Below are positions 8,052 through 17,583 of a stretch of DNA of 64,000 nucleotides, one piece after another. Below the pieces are notes generated by a model. The model ran no database searches and was not told the DNA's origin. It worked only from the letters and a program-made list of their open reading frames with translations. Location: the NCBI RefSeq assembly GCF_024197615.1, contig NZ_JAKUKE010000001.1:707029-771028 (forward strand), written 5' to 3'. Within the stretch, counting starts at the first letter, position 1, and each line of letters starts with the position of its first letter. Made by a program: the position numbers and the translations under genes. The DNA is from Desulfuromonas sp. KJ2020 (GTDB taxonomy: Bacteria > Desulfobacterota > Desulfuromonadia > Desulfuromonadales > SZUA-540).

Positions 8052-8804
8052 TCAGGGCTCTGCCGACAGCAGGGCGCGGATGACTTCGCCGGCCATGGTC
8101 ATGCCGAAAATAGGCGGCAGGTAGGAAGAGCTCCCCAGTAGAAGCTTGGTGAAATCCGGCGTGCCGCGGCCATCGCCCCGGCCGCCGATGGCTGGCAGCT
8201 GGCCCGGCGGCGGCTCATATTCTTCTGTCGAATAGACGACCTGGATGCCGGAGGTGATGCCGCGACGCCGCAGCTCTTTGCGAAGGACTCGCGCCAGCCG
8301 GCATTTCTGGGTGTGAAAGAGGTCGCCGACACTGATTTTGGACGGGTCGAGCTTGTTGCCGGCCCCCATGGCCGAGATGACCGGCAGTTCCCGCTGGCGA
8401 CAGCTTTGCAGCAGGTGCAGCTTGGACGTAATCGTGTCGATACAGTCGAGCACGTAGTCGTATCCCCGGCTGAGAAGTTCTTCCGCCGTGGCGCTGTCGT
8501 AAAAGACCTTCAGTGGCTCCACCTGCACGGCCGGGTTGATGGCCTCGCAGCGCCTGGCCATCACGGCCACTTTGGCCTGACCCAGCGTGTCCTCCAGGGC
8601 ATGAATCTGGCGATTGATATTGCTGGGATTGATGACGTCGAAATCGACCAGGGTCAGGCGGCCGACACCGCTGCGGGCCAGCGCCTCCACGGCGTAACTG
8701 CCCACGCCGCCGACACCGAACACGGCTACGGAGGCCTGGGCCAGCCTCTGCAAACCTGTTGATCCTACGAGAAGTTCCAGCCGACTGAAACGGTGTTCTT
8801 CCAT
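8052..8804 (-). CDS. tcdA: tRNA threonylcarbamoyladenosine dehydratase
   Basis: A 250-aa ThiF/MoeB/E1-like protein. The Rossmann nucleotide motif GVGGVGSYAVEALARSG lies at residues 31-47, followed by LVDFDVINPSNINRQ, the conserved E1-like ATP/Mg site, and YDYVLDCIDTITSK. TcdA (CsdL) uses ATP to cyclise t6A37 to ct6A in ANN-decoding tRNAs. The C-terminal part (VVYSTEEYEPP, FGMTMAGEVIRALL) matches TcdA rather than ThiF or MoeB, which have metal-binding cysteine pairs missing here. It starts 4 nt after the tatD-family stop and is surely in the same operon. Confidence 0.88.
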   Translation of the reverse strand: MEEHRFSRLELLVGSTGLQRLAQASVAVFGVGGVGSYAVEALARSGVGRLTLVDFDVINPSNINRQIHALEDTLGQAKVAVMARRCEAINPAVQVEPLKVFYDSATAEELLSRGYDYVLDCIDTITSKLHLLQSCRQRELPVISAMGAGNKLDPSKISVGDLFHTQKCRLARVLRKELRRRGITSGIQVVYSTEEYEPPPGQLPAIGGRGDGRGTPDFTKLLLGSSSYLPPIFGMTMAGEVIRALLSAEP

Positions 8805-8808
8805 TGTT

Positions 8809-9633
8809 TTAGGACCATCCTTTCCTGCGAAAATACGGTTTCCCCTCTTCCTTCTGTACCAGATTCAGAATGCGCTTGGCATTGGCCGTGGTAGTGACCG
8901 CGGTTTGTGCCAGGGTCCACCCCCTGAGATGCGCCACCCGCTCTGCAATGAGGGGAAGGTAGGAGGGGCGGTTGTCCTCCTGTCGGTGAGGATGGGGGGA
9001 GAGATCCGGCGCATCCGTCTCCAGCACGATCCACTCCTCCGGCAGCGCCGACAGCACCTCGGGCCCCCGCCGGGCTTCCGGATAGGTCAGGGGACCGCCG
9101 AAACCGATGGCGAAATGGAGCTTTACCGCCTGCAGGGCCGTTTCCCGGCTGCCGGAAAAGCCGTGAAAGATCCCGCCGACCTTTTGGGCGTCTTCCTGGT
9201 GCAGAATGTCCAGCAGACGCGCGGTGGCTTTGCGGCAGTGGATGAGCAGGGGCAGTCCCGCCTCGACCGCCAGGCGAATCTGGTGCCGGAAGGCTTTTTC
9301 CTGCTGTTCCGGCGATACCCCCTGAATAAGGCCGTCCAGCCCGACCTCGCCGACGGCGACGACGGCAGGATTCGCCAACAGCGCGGCCAGCGCCTTGGCC
9401 ACCCCGGCATTCCAATCGGCGGCCGCCAGCGGATGGACACCCGGCGCTGCCAGGGCCTCGGGAAAATGGCCGACGGTTTGCAGCAGTCGCGGCCAGTCCC
9501 GGGGATGCACGCCGGGAACCAGAAAGGCGCCCACCCCGGCCCTACGGGCCAGACGCACCTCACGCTGAATCATCGGTTCGTCGCCGAGGGCATCGAGATG
9601 GATATGGGTGTCGAAGTACACCGGTTCGCTCAT
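8809..9633 (-). CDS. TatD family metal-dependent hydrolase
   Basis: A 274-aa TIM-barrel hydrolase. It starts SEPVYFDTHIHLD, giving the HxH metal ligands. Later ligands are visible in VAVGEVGLDGL (bridging Glu), LLIHCRKA (His), GIFHGFSG (His) and LETDAPDLSP (Asp). TatD proteins act as 3'-5' exonucleases or related deoxyribonucleases in DNA repair and protein quality control. An upstream GTG (9696) extends the frame, but the family normally begins at this ATG. tcdA follows within 4 nt. Confidence 0.9.
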   Translation of the reverse strand: MSEPVYFDTHIHLDALGDEPMIQREVRLARRAGVGAFLVPGVHPRDWPRLLQTVGHFPEALAAPGVHPLAAADWNAGVAKALAALLANPAVVAVGEVGLDGLIQGVSPEQQEKAFRHQIRLAVEAGLPLLIHCRKATARLLDILHQEDAQKVGGIFHGFSGSRETALQAVKLHFAIGFGGPLTYPEARRGPEVLSALPEEWIVLETDAPDLSPHPHRQEDNRPSYLPLIAERVAHLRGWTLAQTAVTTTANAKRILNLVQKEEGKPYFRRKGWS

Positions 9634-9709
9634 GGCGCCAGATGCTATCACAATGGGGGGCTCGGCGAAAGATTCCTTTGTTTTCCCACTTGCCACATGC
9701 GCCTTTCTA

Positions 9710-9723
9710 TGTTAGGTCTAACA
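9710..9723. promoter_or_regulatory. Inverted repeat between tatD and the MCP gene
   Basis: TGTTAG-GT-CTAACA has perfect 6-bp arms in the divergent intergenic region, about 50 nt upstream of the MCP start. It could be a small operator; no regulator can be named. Confidence 0.3.
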
Positions 9724-9771
9724 GACTGAAATTGCGCCATTAACGTCATTTTTTCTGCGAAAGGATTTTCC

Positions 9772-11466
9772 ATGGACCCCTTGGGAACCCCGCAGTTTTC
9801 CACCATGAAAAAAGTATTTCTCATCACCCTGTCCGCCGGGCTGGTGGCCGGGGCCGTTTTTCCGCTCTTTGCCGCTTTGATCATTGGTCGGCAAGCGGTC
9901 AGCCTGCCTTTTATCGCCGCCTGCCTGTGCATGGGGTTGACCCTCGGCGTCCTGATCTACCTGTTCATCCGTCTTACCCTGCAGAAGATTTTCCGCCAGC
10001 TGCTCAGTCGCCTTCATCCCCTGGCCGGTGGCAATCTTCATGTTGAGGGCGACACGGTGGAAGCCCTGAATGGAGCCGTCGAAAAGGCGGTCTGCAAAGC
10101 CGAAAAGCTGGTCGACAATCTGCTCTCCTCCGTCGACGAGATCAACTCCCTGTACCGCTCCATGGCCGAATCAAGCCACTATCTCTCCGAAAGAGCCCGG
10201 GAAGGACTGGCCGCCGCCATCGATACGCACCGGGACGTGCAGTCCATGGATGACAAGCAGCAGCAGATCACCGAGCAGATGGAAATTCTTTCCCATCGCA
10301 CCCAGGATGAATCCGCCCTGTCCCGTCAGCTGTTCGCTTCTCTCGAGCAGATGTCGACCGCCATCGACCATTCCACGGCCCAGTTCATGGAGACAACGAC
10401 CAGCGTGGAGGAAATGGCGGCCAGCGTCAAGGAGGTCGCCGGGCAGGCGGAAGAAATCTCCCGCGCCGTGGAAGAAACCTCCCATGACCTCGATTCCATC
10501 GGTGACTCCCTGGCCAAAATTCACACCGGGTCCCTGGCCAGCGCTCAGGCCGCCAACACGGTCAGGAAGGATGCCGAAGACGGTCTGCGAGTGGTACGGA
10601 CCTCGATCGAGGAGATGGAACGCATCGACCGCGAAAGCCAGAAAACCCGGGAAGCCATGGGTCGTCTTTCCCGGCAGACCGGCGACGTCGTCAAAATTAT
10701 CGAGGTCATCAAGGAACTGGTTTCAGACACGGAACTGCTCGCTTTCAATGCCGCCATCATTGCCGCCAAGGCCGGCGAAGAAGGCAAGGGCTTTTCCGTC
10801 GTGGCGGAAGAGATCCGCGACCTGGCCGACCGGACGACCACCAGCGCCACCGATATCCATCACATCGTCAAGGCCATTCAGGGGGACACCAAGGAGATGA
10901 CGGAAGCGGTGGAAGCGACCAGCAAGCGGATTTCGCGGGGGAGGGAACTGTCCCTGTCCACCGGGGAGGCCCTGAACAAGATACTCAAAAGCTCCAGCCA
11001 GGCGGCCGACAGTTCCGACGAAATCGCCAACCTGACCGCCCGTCAGGGCGAACGGGCCAAGGCCCTCATTCATGAAGCGGGAGCGAGTCTGCGTTCCGTC
11101 AGAGCCATCGCCCGCGCGCAGAATGAGCAGCAGATCGCCATCAGCCGCATCATGGAAGGGGTCAACCAGATGAATGCCGCCGCCGTACAGATCCGCCGGG
11201 GCATGGAAGAACAGGTCAAGGCCAATCGCGAGTTTGACCGCAGCCTGGCCGAGCGCGAGCAGCAGTTTCTGGCCATCAACGAGGCCGCGCGTTTTCTGCG
11301 GGAGACCTCCACGCGGGTTTTCGCTCACTTCGCCCGCTCCGAACAACGGCTGCGGGGGAACGCCGACAAAGGCGCCGCGCTCTCCAGAGAGATCCACAGC
11401 CTGGAGGCCCTGGTTCGCAACCTGCGCCAGCTGGCCGATGCCTACCGGCGTGATGACGAAGACTAG
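9772..11466 (+). CDS. Methyl-accepting chemotaxis protein without a periplasmic sensor
   Basis: A 564-aa protein with two membrane helices near residues 12-33 and 40-62, separated by only a few residues, so there is no real periplasmic ligand domain. A short HAMP-like stretch and long coiled coil follow. The signalling tip reads [20 protein letters not shown], then [14 protein letters not shown]. This is clearly MCP, but the usual NAAIEAARAGE has Ile for the conserved Glu and Lys for Arg. It could sense cytoplasmic or membrane state, or signal to a non-flagellar pathway. The ATG at 9772 has AAAGGA at 9761-9766; an internal ATG at 9805 does not. No che genes are nearby. Confidence 0.87.
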   Translation: MDPLGTPQFSTMKKVFLITLSAGLVAGAVFPLFAALIIGRQAVSLPFIAACLCMGLTLGVLIYLFIRLTLQKIFRQLLSRLHPLAGGNLHVEGDTVEALNGAVEKAVCKAEKLVDNLLSSVDEINSLYRSMAESSHYLSERAREGLAAAIDTHRDVQSMDDKQQQITEQMEILSHRTQDESALSRQLFASLEQMSTAIDHSTAQFMETTTSVEEMAASVKEVAGQAEEISRAVEETSHDLDSIGDSLAKIHTGSLASAQAANTVRKDAEDGLRVVRTSIEEMERIDRESQKTREAMGRLSRQTGDVVKIIEVIKELVSDTELLAFNAAIIAAKAGEEGKGFSVVAEEIRDLADRTTTSATDIHHIVKAIQGDTKEMTEAVEATSKRISRGRELSLSTGEALNKILKSSSQAADSSDEIANLTARQGERAKALIHEAGASLRSVRAIARAQNEQQIAISRIMEGVNQMNAAAVQIRRGMEEQVKANREFDRSLAEREQQFLAINEAARFLRETSTRVFAHFARSEQRLRGNADKGAALSREIHSLEALVRNLRQLADAYRRDDED

Positions 11467-11490
11467 AAGCCAAACCGCCCACACCAAAAA

Positions 11491-11526
11491 ACCGGAGATA
11501 CCCTCGAGGATATCTCCGGTTTTTTA
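11491..11526. terminator. Bidirectional terminator between the MCP and DUF2892 genes
   Basis: The stem ACCGGAGATA (11491-11500) / TATCTCCGGT (11511-11520) has an A-run before it and a T-run after it, so it can stop transcription from both convergent units. Confidence 0.85.
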
Positions 11527-11539
11527 TTCGCCGACAGCC

Positions 11540-11731
11540 TTACTTTTCCGGAACGCCCAGTTTGCGCAGAATGGTCATCAAAGGGCACCAGTTGGTGAAA
11601 GCGCTCTGCAGCAGGTTCAGCCCGACAAAGGCCGTAAACCACAGCCAGTGGGGCGAATGCACCCGCGACAACACCAGGCTCAGCAGGATAAAAAACCCCG
11701 CCGCCATCCGCAAATATCTGTCTACTGTCAT
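11540..11731 (-). CDS. DUF2892 (YgaP transmembrane-type) small membrane protein
   Basis: A 63-aa protein with two predicted membrane helices and the family ending NWCPLMTILRKLGV. The conserved Cys-Pro sits near the membrane face. DUF2892 segments anchor rhodaneses such as YgaP or occur alone; their role is not established. Its start overlaps the RND permease stop by 4 nt (ATGA), so it is the last gene of this efflux operon and may be an accessory subunit. Confidence 0.85.
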   Translation of the reverse strand: MTVDRYLRMAAGFFILLSLVLSRVHSPHWLWFTAFVGLNLLQSAFTNWCPLMTILRKLGVPEK

Positions 11732-14700
11732 GATCTGTATCTCCTCTCATGTTGTTCGGCGTTTTTCCCGTAAACCAGCCAGTACACCACCGGGATCACC
11801 ACCAGGGTAAAGGCGGTCGACGCAAAAACCCCGAAGATGATCGACCAGGCCAGCCCGGAGAAGATCGGATCGAGGGTGATGATCCAGTTTCCCAGCAGGG
11901 CGGCGCCGGCTGTCAGCAGAATGGGGCGCAGCCGCACGGCCCCGCTCTCGATGATCGCTTCTTTAAGGGAAACGCCTCGCTTGAGGGCATGGTGGATGAA
12001 GTCGATGAGAATGATGGAGTTACGCACCACGATCCCGGCCAGGGCGATCATGCCGATCATGGCGGTCGCCGTGAAAAAGACCGGGTTGTCGTAGCCCCCG
12101 ACAGGGCGGTCCATGATGAGGTTCAGCAGCCAGAAGCCCGGCATGATACCGATCATGGTCAAGGGGATAGCGCCCATGATAATCAGCGGCAGCACATACG
12201 AACCGGTCTCAATCAGCAGCAGGATGAAAATGAGGATGAGGGCGGCGCCAAAGGCGATGCCCAGATCGCGGAAGGCATCCACGGTGATCTTCCATTCTCC
12301 CTCACCGCCCCAGACCACCCTGGCCCCCTCGGGCAGGGGGTTTTCCTTGAAATGCGAGGAAAGATTCAGGATCGCATTGACCGGACTCTTGCCGGCCATT
12401 TCGCCAAAGACATAGACGACCCGCTCCAGGTTTTTGTGATAAATGGTCGGTTCCAGTACTTCCTCTTCAAAATGACCGAGTTCGGACAGGCGCACCATCT
12501 TCCCCGAGGGGGTCCGAATCTGCAGTCCTTCGAGGGCTGCCAGCGAGGAGCGTTCGTCCAGGGGGAGACGCAGCATGATGTGCAGTGGGTGCCGCTCACT
12601 GGGCAGATGGACTGCACCGACCTTTTCCCCGGCCAGCGCCAGGGCCAGCGTCTGCGCGATCTGGGCGTCGCTCACCCCCGACAGGGATGCACGGGTCCGG
12701 TCAGGCACGAACTGAAAGCGCCGTTGCGGAGCCTCGACGGAATCGTCCACATCGACGACCTTATCCTCCGTGGCCATGCGCTCCTTGACCAGACGGGCGG
12801 CAGCGATCTGTTCAGCGTACGACAGGCCCGGCTCCGCATACACCTCAGCCGCCAGGGTGCTGATGACCGGCGGTCCCGGCGGCACCTCGACAAGCTTGAG
12901 CAGGGCTCCGTGGGCGGCGGCGATACGGGTCAGATCGTCCCGCAGCCGCAGCGTGATGGCATGGCTCTGCTGTGCCCTACGTTCCTTGTGGGCCAGATTG
13001 ACGCGGATATCGGCCAGGTTGGGCGCTTGGCGCAGGTAGTAGTGCCGCACCATGCCGTTGAAGTCCATGGCGCTGGCCGTACCGACATAGGACTGGAAAT
13101 CGGTGACCTCGTTGACCGTCACCAGGTAGTCTTCCAAAGCGCGCACCGCCCGATCCGTCTCTTCCAGCGTGGCCCCTTCCGGCAGATCGACCACCAGCTG
13201 AAACTCGTTCTTGTTGTCGAAGGGGAGCATCTTCAGCGGCACCAGGTTGAAGGCCGGCATGGCGACCGAGCCCAGAAAGAGCAGCACTACCAGGCCCACC
13301 AGCAGCCAGGCACGACCGCGGGACTCCAGAAAGGGGAGCATGAGGCGGCGATAGACCCGGTAGATGCGGCTTTCTTCCAGCACATACTCTTTTTCCTGCT
13401 TGCCGTACTCCCCCTTGAGGACATGGTAGGTCATCCAGGGTGTCACCGTAAAAGCCACCAGCAGGGACATCACCATGGTCAGGGGCACGTTCACGGCCAT
13501 GGGCCGCATATACGGCCCCATCATGCCGGTGATGAATAGCATGGGCAGAAAGGAGACGATGACGGCCAGGGTGGCCAGAATGACCGGCGGGCGGACCTCA
13601 TCCACAGCAGTCAGCACCGCATCGCGGGGGGGCTCCTTCTTCATCTTGAAGTGGCGGTAGATATTCTCCACATCGACGATGGGATCGTCGACCAGCAGGC
13701 CGAGGGCCAAAACCAGGGCAAAGAGGGTCACCCGGTTGATGGTGTAGCCGAACCAGTAATTGACCAGCAGGGTCAGCGAATAGATGATGGGAATCGAGAC
13801 GGCAACGATGAGGGCCTCCCGCCAGCCAAGGGCAAACAGGATGAGCGCCAGCACCGTGACAATGGCGATGACCAGGTGTTTGATGAGCTCGTTGACCTTG
13901 TGGTTGGCCGTTTCACCGTAATTGCGCGTGACCCGCACCTGAATCTCGGCGGGGATGATTTCACCCCGCATCGACTCCACCGTCTCGATGACCTCCTCGG
14001 CCACCCGCACCGCATTGGTTCCCTTCTGCTTGGACACGGCGATGTGCACGGCCTGGTATTCCGTACCGCGATCGGCCCCGGGTTCCGCCGGGCCAAAGCG
14101 CAGACGGGTATAGCTTTTGACTTCCTCCGTGCCATCATTCACAGCGGCTACATCCCACAGAAAGACCGGTTTGCCGTTCTGGACGCCGATAACGAGATCT
14201 TCCATCTCGGCGGCGGAGTTCAGGAACGTGCCGCCGCGCACGAGGATTTCCTCGTTATTTTGTTGAAAGGAGCCCGCTGGCAGATCGAGGTTGGCAGCTT
14301 GCAGAGCTCTTTTCAGATCCAGCAGATCGAGACCCCGTGCGGCCAGGGCGCCCGCATCCACCGCGACCTGCACCTGCCGGGAGCGCCCGCCGATCACCGA
14401 GGTCACCGAGGTGTTCTTAACCGACTGCAGACGGTCCACCACTTCTTCAGCGACGCGGCGCAGATCGTGGTCGGAGAAGGTCTCCGCATAAAGGGTCAGG
14501 TTGACGATGGGGACATCATCCACCTCCACCGGTTTGATGACCCAGCCGCTGACCCCCGGCGGCACGATATCGATGTGGGTGATGATCTTGTTGTGCAGCT
14601 TGACCAGCGAGTCGATACGATCCTCGCCGACATAGAACCGCACGGTGACAATCGCCAGATCCGGCCGGGACATGGAATAGACGTACTCGACCCCGTCGAC

Positions 14701-14946
14701 CTGCAGCAGCAGCTTCTCCAGGCGGGTGGACACCTGTTTTTCCACTTCTTCGGCGCTGGCGCCCGGCATGTGCACGTAGACATCGGCCAAAGGCACCACG
14801 ATCTGCGGCTCTTCCTCCCGGGGGGTGAGCATGAGGGCGGCGATACCGGCGATGACGGACAGCAGGATAAGAATGACTGACAGGTTGCCATCCAGAAACT
14901 TGTCGACAATCCGGGTCGGCAGGGAGAGCTTCTTCTTCGCCGTCAT
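11728..14946 (-). CDS. RND efflux transporter inner-membrane permease (operon 1)
   Basis: A 1072-aa AcrB-type pump driven by the proton gradient. The first helix (about residues 18-40) is followed by the porter domain. The proton-relay segment ALGLLVDDPIVDVENIYRH has the paired aspartates. Helices 2-6 and 8-12 are recognisable, with two large periplasmic loops. Length is normal for RND (1000-1080). Porter-loop sequence alone does not tell drugs from metals; heavy-metal Met clusters are not obvious. It overlaps its adaptor gene by 4 nt and the DUF2892 gene by 4 nt. Confidence 0.92.
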   Translation of the reverse strand: MTAKKKLSLPTRIVDKFLDGNLSVILILLSVIAGIAALMLTPREEEPQIVVPLADVYVHMPGASAEEVEKQVSTRLEKLLLQVDGVEYVYSMSRPDLAIVTVRFYVGEDRIDSLVKLHNKIITHIDIVPPGVSGWVIKPVEVDDVPIVNLTLYAETFSDHDLRRVAEEVVDRLQSVKNTSVTSVIGGRSRQVQVAVDAGALAARGLDLLDLKRALQAANLDLPAGSFQQNNEEILVRGGTFLNSAAEMEDLVIGVQNGKPVFLWDVAAVNDGTEEVKSYTRLRFGPAEPGADRGTEYQAVHIAVSKQKGTNAVRVAEEVIETVESMRGEIIPAEIQVRVTRNYGETANHKVNELIKHLVIAIVTVLALILFALGWREALIVAVSIPIIYSLTLLVNYWFGYTINRVTLFALVLALGLLVDDPIVDVENIYRHFKMKKEPPRDAVLTAVDEVRPPVILATLAVIVSFLPMLFITGMMGPYMRPMAVNVPLTMVMSLLVAFTVTPWMTYHVLKGEYGKQEKEYVLEESRIYRVYRRLMLPFLESRGRAWLLVGLVVLLFLGSVAMPAFNLVPLKMLPFDNKNEFQLVVDLPEGATLEETDRAVRALEDYLVTVNEVTDFQSYVGTASAMDFNGMVRHYYLRQAPNLADIRVNLAHKERRAQQSHAITLRLRDDLTRIAAAHGALLKLVEVPPGPPVISTLAAEVYAEPGLSYAEQIAAARLVKERMATEDKVVDVDDSVEAPQRRFQFVPDRTRASLSGVSDAQIAQTLALALAGEKVGAVHLPSERHPLHIMLRLPLDERSSLAALEGLQIRTPSGKMVRLSELGHFEEEVLEPTIYHKNLERVVYVFGEMAGKSPVNAILNLSSHFKENPLPEGARVVWGGEGEWKITVDAFRDLGIAFGAALILIFILLLIETGSYVLPLIIMGAIPLTMIGIMPGFWLLNLIMDRPVGGYDNPVFFTATAMIGMIALAGIVVRNSIILIDFIHHALKRGVSLKEAIIESGAVRLRPILLTAGAALLGNWIITLDPIFSGLAWSIIFGVFASTAFTLVVIPVVYWLVYGKNAEQHERRYRS

Positions 14947-16013
14947 CGCTCCTCCTCCACCCTGGCCCCGTGGCTGGCTTTACCCACATTATCGGCCAGG
15001 ACACGTTCGCCGGCGGATAGGCCGGAGAGAATCTCCACTCTATCCGCGAACTGACGGCCGGTTTTAACCAGACGGTAGTGCAAAATGCGGTCTTCCAGCA
15101 CATAGACTCCGGCCAGCTGCCCCCGTTGCAGCAAGGCCGAGCGGGGGATGAACAGGCTCGTGCGTTCCGTCCCCGGCACAAAAACCCGCGCGAACATCCC
15201 CGTGGTCAGTCCCTCTGCGGCGCCAAGTGTTGCTTTGACCTGAAAGGTGCGACTCTGTGGATCGGTCGCCGGCAGCACTTCGGTCACCGTCCCATCCAGC
15301 TGTCTGGACAGGGAAGGGATTTCTACCCGCACCGGCGTGCCGGGAACAAAGCGGCCCCGATAGGATTCGGGCACTTCGACCCTGACCCGCCAGGCGCCGA
15401 GGCGTTCGAGTTCGAGCAGAGGGGTGCCGGGCAGAATCGTGCTCCCTGCCTCGACCAGGTGTCTCAACACCCGGCCGTCATAGGGGGCCGCAATACGGGT
15501 GTTGGCCGCGGCGATTCTGGCGGCTTCGACCGCGGCAGCCGCCGCCGCTTTTCCGTCCCGGGCGACACGCAGGTCGGCGGCCACCTGATCCAACTCCTGC
15601 GGGGTGACCGCTTCTTTTGCAGACAATTTCTGATAACGATCGAAGGTTTTTTCCGCCAGCTCCAATCGGGCCGCGGCCATCCCTAGAGCGCCTTCGGCCT
15701 CCTGCAGTTTTCTGCCGGCCATATTGTCACCGATAGTCGCCAGCAGTTCGCCTTTTTTCACCAGGCTCCCCTCTTTAGCGGCCAGGTGTAAAAGACGCCC
15801 TTCGGTACGCGCGGTCAGCAGCGCCCGATCCGAACTCTCCACGGTCGCCACCAGCGCCCCCGAATCTGCCGAAGTCGACAGCGTCACGGCCTGAAAGGGC
15901 AGGCCCTTCAGGATGGTCGCTTCCCTCTCCGTCTGCCCGGGAGGGATCTCCCCGCCGCAGGCCGCCAGAAAAAGAAGGGTCATCGCGCTGCAATAGGTCG
16001 TCAGTTTTTTCAC
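14943..16013 (-). CDS. RND periplasmic adaptor, lipoprotein (operon 1)
   Basis: A 356-aa membrane-fusion protein. The signal peptide ends in the lipobox LAAC-G (about residues 16-19), so it should be a lipoprotein anchored in the inner membrane. The barrel-sandwich halves flank a short coiled coil, LQEAEGALGMAAARLELAEK, and IAAPYDGRVLRHLVEAGS is the second lipoyl-like half-motif. It bridges the permease and the TolC-like protein. It overlaps both neighbours by 4 nt. Confidence 0.9.
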   Translation of the reverse strand: MKKLTTYCSAMTLLFLAACGGEIPPGQTEREATILKGLPFQAVTLSTSADSGALVATVESSDRALLTARTEGRLLHLAAKEGSLVKKGELLATIGDNMAGRKLQEAEGALGMAAARLELAEKTFDRYQKLSAKEAVTPQELDQVAADLRVARDGKAAAAAAVEAARIAAANTRIAAPYDGRVLRHLVEAGSTILPGTPLLELERLGAWRVRVEVPESYRGRFVPGTPVRVEIPSLSRQLDGTVTEVLPATDPQSRTFQVKATLGAAEGLTTGMFARVFVPGTERTSLFIPRSALLQRGQLAGVYVLEDRILHYRLVKTGRQFADRVEILSGLSAGERVLADNVGKASHGARVEEER

Positions 16014-17344
16014 GGATTCATCTCCTCGGAAGGCAGAAAGGTTTGCAAAAAGGTGCCTTGCTGAAAATGGCGGCTGGCCAGGGAAAAAATGAGCTGGGCC
16101 TCGGCCCTGATGGTCTCCAGGCGGGTTCGTTCGACCGCCGTCTGGGCCGCCAGTAGGTCGGCCATGTCCGTCAGCCCGACCGCGTAACGCTCTTGCAGAA
16201 GCCTCAGACTCTCGGTGCCCTGTTTCTCACTTTGGCGAGCTGTCTCCAGGTTGAGGCGGGCTTCCTCAATGCGGCGCCCGGCTTCGTCCCTCTGCTGAAT
16301 CGCCTGCCGGATCGCCTCCTCGCGCCGCCACTGGATGGCTTCACGGGTGGCTTCGGCCCGACTCCGTCCCTGGGAGCGTCGGAAACCGTCAAAAAGCTCC
16401 CAGGTCAGGCCGGCGTGTAGCATCCAGCTTTCCGCCTCCGTCCCCAAGGGAGTCGAACCGTCGTGGAAGACATAGGAGGCGCCAAGCCCTACCCTGGGGA
16501 GATAGGCGGCCCGGCTTTGCTTCACCGCCAGCCTGGCTTCTTCTTCGCGCAGAGACAAGGCCTTGAGATCACTCCGCTCCGGCGCCCCCACCGAGGCGGG
16601 AGCGTCGAAATCTTCCGGCTGCAGGGGACGGCCCAGGCTGACCTCGCGGCCATCCCGTCCCAGGGCCAGAGCCAGGGCCTGTTGCGCCTGGGCGACATCG
16701 TTGGCGGCACTTCGCTCCCGACGCCGCGCGTCCGCCAGAAAGACCGCCGCCTGCAAAGTATCGGCCTTCAACCCGAGCCCTTCTGCTTGACGCGCCTGCG
16801 CCAAACGGTGCACCTCTTCGGCCTGACGGCGCGCGCTGGCGGCCCAGTCCTGCGCCCCCATGGCCTGCTGCAGACCCAAATAGGCGCGGAAGAGGGCAAA
16901 CCCCGCCTCCTCTTCGGCCCAGCGCGCCTGCTCATTGGCGGCAGCGGCCCCCTTTTGGGCCCGCCGATAGCCATAGGAGACGTCCGAGTCATAGAGCACC
17001 TGATTCAGGTCAAGCCGTGTTTCAAAATCCCGACGGTCGTCAGGGTTATTGTAGTAGTCGGCCTCCCGAATAATGAGATCCTCCTGGTTCAGGCTGATAA
17101 AGAGGCTGCTGCCCGGTTCATTGGTCCAGGTGAACCGTTCGGAAAAAGTCAGCCGCGGAAGATAACGGCTGCGCGCCTCGCCTGCCGCTCCTGCCGCGGC
17201 TTCGGCGTCCTTGCGGGCCGCCTCGGCGAAAGGCCGTTTCTCGATGGCCTCCTGCAGGGCCGTGGGAAAATCGAGAGCTTCCGCCCAGAGGGTGGCGGGC
17301 CACAACAACAGAAACAGGGATATCACGATGGGCATCAGAATCAC
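16010..17344 (-). CDS. TolC family outer-membrane channel protein (operon 1)
   Basis: A 444-aa outer-membrane efflux protein with a Sec signal (MILMPIVISLFLLLWPATLWAEA). Two OEP repeats form the alpha-helical barrel; RYAVGLTDMADLLAAQTAV is the typical second-repeat signature. It is the first gene of a four-gene operon (TolC, adaptor, permease, DUF2892). AGAGGTGA precedes the ATG, and a near-consensus promoter lies at 17367-17395. No regulator gene is adjacent. Confidence 0.9.
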   Translation of the reverse strand: MILMPIVISLFLLLWPATLWAEALDFPTALQEAIEKRPFAEAARKDAEAAAGAAGEARSRYLPRLTFSERFTWTNEPGSSLFISLNQEDLIIREADYYNNPDDRRDFETRLDLNQVLYDSDVSYGYRRAQKGAAAANEQARWAEEEAGFALFRAYLGLQQAMGAQDWAASARRQAEEVHRLAQARQAEGLGLKADTLQAAVFLADARRRERSAANDVAQAQQALALALGRDGREVSLGRPLQPEDFDAPASVGAPERSDLKALSLREEEARLAVKQSRAAYLPRVGLGASYVFHDGSTPLGTEAESWMLHAGLTWELFDGFRRSQGRSRAEATREAIQWRREEAIRQAIQQRDEAGRRIEEARLNLETARQSEKQGTESLRLLQERYAVGLTDMADLLAAQTAVERTRLETIRAEAQLIFSLASRHFQQGTFLQTFLPSEEMNP

Positions 17345-17366
17345 CTCTCATATATTCAGAAAAAAA

Positions 17367-17395
17367 TATATATCTATTTTGCAATCATTAGTCAA
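17367..17395 (-). promoter_or_regulatory. Predicted sigma70 promoter of RND operon 1
   Basis: On the minus strand, TTGACT (17395-17390) and TATATA (17372-17367) are separated by exactly 17 nt, 23 nt upstream of the TolC-family ATG. Confidence 0.7.
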
Positions 17396-17583
17396 GGCCC
17401 GCGCCTCATGAATCGTATACTTTTAAAAATATCCAACTTTCTACTTACTTCAAGCGGGCTATCTCCCCTTAGGCCCGTCGGTTTTTCTGTCGGTTTTTTC
17501 TTGACCACCCCCAGGTTAGGCTTTAGTCTTCTTGACCATGGCTGTTTGTTGCTGCAGTGTCCGACCATGAAAAGGGGGTTTCT

